This document shows positions 5,590 to 6,352 of a stretch of DNA of 6,352 nucleotides, one piece after another. The stretch comes from an uncultured Ruminococcus sp. (GTDB lineage: Bacteria > Bacillota > Clostridia > Oscillospirales > CAG-272). The notes beneath the pieces were generated by a model, which ran no database searches, had not been told where the DNA came from, and worked only from the letters and a program-made list of their open reading frames with translations. The stretch lies in NCBI GenBank assembly GCA_902778205.1, contig CACYWX010000190.1, forward strand, positions 1 through 6,352, read 5' to 3'. Position 1 is the first letter of the stretch; each line of letters begins with the position of its first letter. Position numbers and translations under genes: made by a program.

Positions 5590-5968
5590 GGGGACGTAAA
5601 GGTTTCGACGGGGATTTTGAAGTGCGATAAGCGGGTAGAGCTCGGGGTAACTCTTTAAAAGGCTCCAAACTAAATTAAACGCTAACGACGAATTAGCAAT
5701 CGCTGCCTGACAAAGGCGGCTGTCCGTCCGGGGAGTGCCGCGGCCCCGGAATGTCCCGAACGGGAGTGCGTCCTACCTGACCACGGCATCATTTCAGCGG
5801 CGAACGTGAACGGTGAGTTTGCCTTTGTAACCGTCATGCACTAAACGGCTGCCGACCTGTGTACCCTGACCGCCGGGGACATGGGCGGGAGACAAAAAAG
5901 ACGGTCTGCACCCGGAGAAAGTCGCGCGGATGGGTTTTCGGACGCGGGTTCGACTCCCGCCGTCTCCA
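5590..5968 (+). ncRNA. ssrA: Transfer-messenger RNA (tmRNA)
   Basis: tmRNA rescues ribosomes stalled on broken messages: charged with alanine and carried by SmpB, it enters the A site, then its own short reading frame adds a degradation tag. The 5' end GGGGACGTAAAGGTTTCGAC is the family hallmark. The 3' end carries a T-arm (stem GCGGG 5944-5948 with CCCGC 5956-5960, loop TTCGACT). The 7-bp acceptor GGGGACG (5590-5596) pairs with CGTCTCC (5961-5967) and includes the G3-U70 pair required by alanyl-tRNA synthetase. The base at 5968 is the discriminator A. The following TAA shows that CCA is not encoded and must be added. The length of 379 nt is normal for the one-piece form. No smpB gene is adjacent in this window. 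The gene has its own promoter and terminator. Confidence 0.97.
5681..5710 (+). other. tmRNA tag-peptide reading frame (ANDELAIAA)
   Basis: The resume codon GCT (5681) starts nine codons that read Ala-Asn-Asp-Glu-Leu-Ala-Ile-Ala-Ala, closed by TGA. The U and A at -5 and -4 before the resume codon match the positions that set the frame in E. coli. The tag keeps the AND start and the Ala-Ala end known to direct ClpXP-type proteases. It is one residue shorter than E. coli ANDENYALAA and ends in Ile-Ala-Ala rather than Leu-Ala-Ala. Confidence 0.9.
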
Positions 5969-5970
5969 TA

Positions 5971-6003
5971 ACGAAAAAGACTCCTTGCGAGTCTTTTTTC
6001 GTT
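5971..6003 (+). terminator. Intrinsic terminator of ssrA
   Basis: The stem ACGAAAAAGACTC (5971-5983) pairs with GAGTC plus a T-run and CGT, across a CTTGC loop. The right arm has one extra T. The GACTC/GAGTC core (5979-5983 with 5989-5993) followed by six T residues is a classic intrinsic terminator. It begins three bases after the mature tmRNA 3' end. Confidence 0.9.
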
Positions 6004-6176
6004 GTGGGAAGGATGGGCTGAGACCCGCGCAGAGTTCCGCCGGATCAGGGAGAAACAAGGGAAAGTCGCATCCGAAGCAAAGGTCCTGATTCACGTAAGG
6101 AAGGCGCAATAAACCGTTGCGGAGGCTGTCTCCGCTCCCGCCGGATCCCGATTCCGGCCCTGTAACGGATTGTTGC
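6004..6176. other. Intergenic stretch without a recognised gene
   Basis: I see no gene here. Two small GC-rich hairpins lie side by side: GCGGAG (6119-6124) with CTCCGC (6130-6135), and GCCGGA (6140-6145) with TCCGGC (6153-6158). Neither has a T-tract. No promoter or ribosome-binding site that would support a short gene was found. Confidence 0.4.
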
Positions 6177-6205
6177 TTGACATTCCCGAAGCTGTTCCGT
6201 ATAAT
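6177..6205 (+). promoter_or_regulatory. Perfect consensus sigma-A promoter of the XRE gene
   Basis: TTGACA (6177-6182), a 17-bp spacer and TATAAT (6200-6205) match the sigma-A consensus at all twelve positions. Transcription should start near 6212, leaving a short leader of about 26 nt. Such a strong promoter before a regulator gene suggests that it is kept in check by repression. Inverted half-sites AACGGAT (6164-6170) and ATCCGTT (6218-6224) flank it. Confidence 0.88.
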
Positions 6206-6237
6206 GGTCTCAAATCCATCCGTTTCGGAGGCGCATT

Positions 6238-6352
6238 ATGGTGGGAAAGAACATCCGGCATTTCAGGGAGGCCGCGGGACTCAGTCAGGAGGCGCTGGCT
6301 GAGAAGCTCGGCGTGACCCGTCAGGCGGTTTCCAACTGGGAGCTCGGCAAAA
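6238..6352 (+). CDS. XRE-family helix-turn-helix regulator (partial, 5' end)
   Basis: The first 38 residues of a DNA-binding protein that continues beyond the window. The segment from about residue 5 (NIRHFREAAGLSQEALAEKL) through GVTRQAVSNWELGK is a textbook Cro/CI-type (XRE, HTH_3) domain. Helix 2 is around SQEALAEKLG and the recognition helix is around TRQAVSNWELG. In Clostridia, VTRQAVSxWExGK is common in free-standing regulators, many with a C-terminal membrane or TPR part. That part cannot be seen here. The start is ATG 6238 with GGAGG (6227-6231) six bases upstream. The gene is alone behind a consensus promoter and is not part of the tmRNA transcript, which ends at its own terminator. 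Confidence 0.88.
   Translation, partial: MVGKNIRHFREAAGLSQEALAEKLGVTRQAVSNWELGK

Noticed and set aside
5834..6109. A 91-codon minus-strand frame containing RRRESNPRPK
   Set aside because: This peptide is the well-known false translation of the antisense of tRNA/tmRNA 3' ends. The region is tmRNA and its terminator.
6117..6302. A 61-codon + strand frame over the XRE promoter
   Set aside because: It runs through the consensus promoter and into the XRE gene in another frame. No motif supports it.
1..6352. CRISPR array, insertion sequence or tandem repeat
   Set aside because: No spaced direct repeats, transposase-like frame or terminal inverted repeats were seen. The Asp-box repeats are protein-level and belong to the propeller.

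Overview
The window looks like chromosomal DNA from a GC-rich member of the Firmicutes, probably class Clostridia. This is inferred from the BlaI/M56 gene pair, strong Shine-Dalgarno sites, sigma-A promoters with 17-bp spacers, a one-piece tmRNA without encoded CCA, and the GH18 and sialidase family styles. Base composition and codon use look even across the window, and no phage or transposon genes are visible.

Layout. (1) Positions 1-1305, + strand: the last 60 codons of a GH18-type glycoside hydrolase, then a complete 359-residue sialidase-fold (BNR/Asp-box) protein 40 bp downstream. A strong intrinsic terminator (1344-1386) separates this pair from the convergent operon that follows. (2) Positions 1412-4462, - strand: a two-gene sensor-repressor operon. 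A BlaI/MecI-type winged-helix repressor (4011-4385) overlaps by 8 nt a very long M56 (BlaR1/MecR1-like) membrane metalloprotease (1412-4018). Its promoter is clear (TTGACA, 17 bp, TAGACT), and two near-identical palindromes sit on the -10 region and the transcription start, which suggests autorepression. No beta-lactamase or other obvious target gene is adjacent. (3) Positions 4559-5475, + strand: a strong promoter drives an 85-residue four-cysteine zinc-ribbon protein, translationally coupled (8-nt overlap) to a GNAT acetyltransferase. (4) Positions 5522-6003, + strand: ssrA (tmRNA) with its own promoter, a leader that folds into a hairpin, a nine-residue tag ANDELAIAA, the G3-U70 alanine identity pair and an intrinsic terminator. 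(5) From 6177, + strand: a perfect consensus sigma-A promoter and the start of an XRE-family helix-turn-helix regulator that runs off the window.

How the parts work. The BlaI/M56 pair should form a proteolytic signalling switch: the membrane protease senses a signal outside the cell and causes loss of the repressor, which relieves repression of its own promoter and of unknown targets elsewhere. The tmRNA is a ribosome-rescue housekeeping gene. The remaining genes seem to be independent units. I see no convincing wholly new system. The points that most deserve a second look are the roughly 558-residue sensor domain of the M56 protein, the operator pair, the tmRNA tag and leader hairpin, and the zinc-ribbon/GNAT couple.
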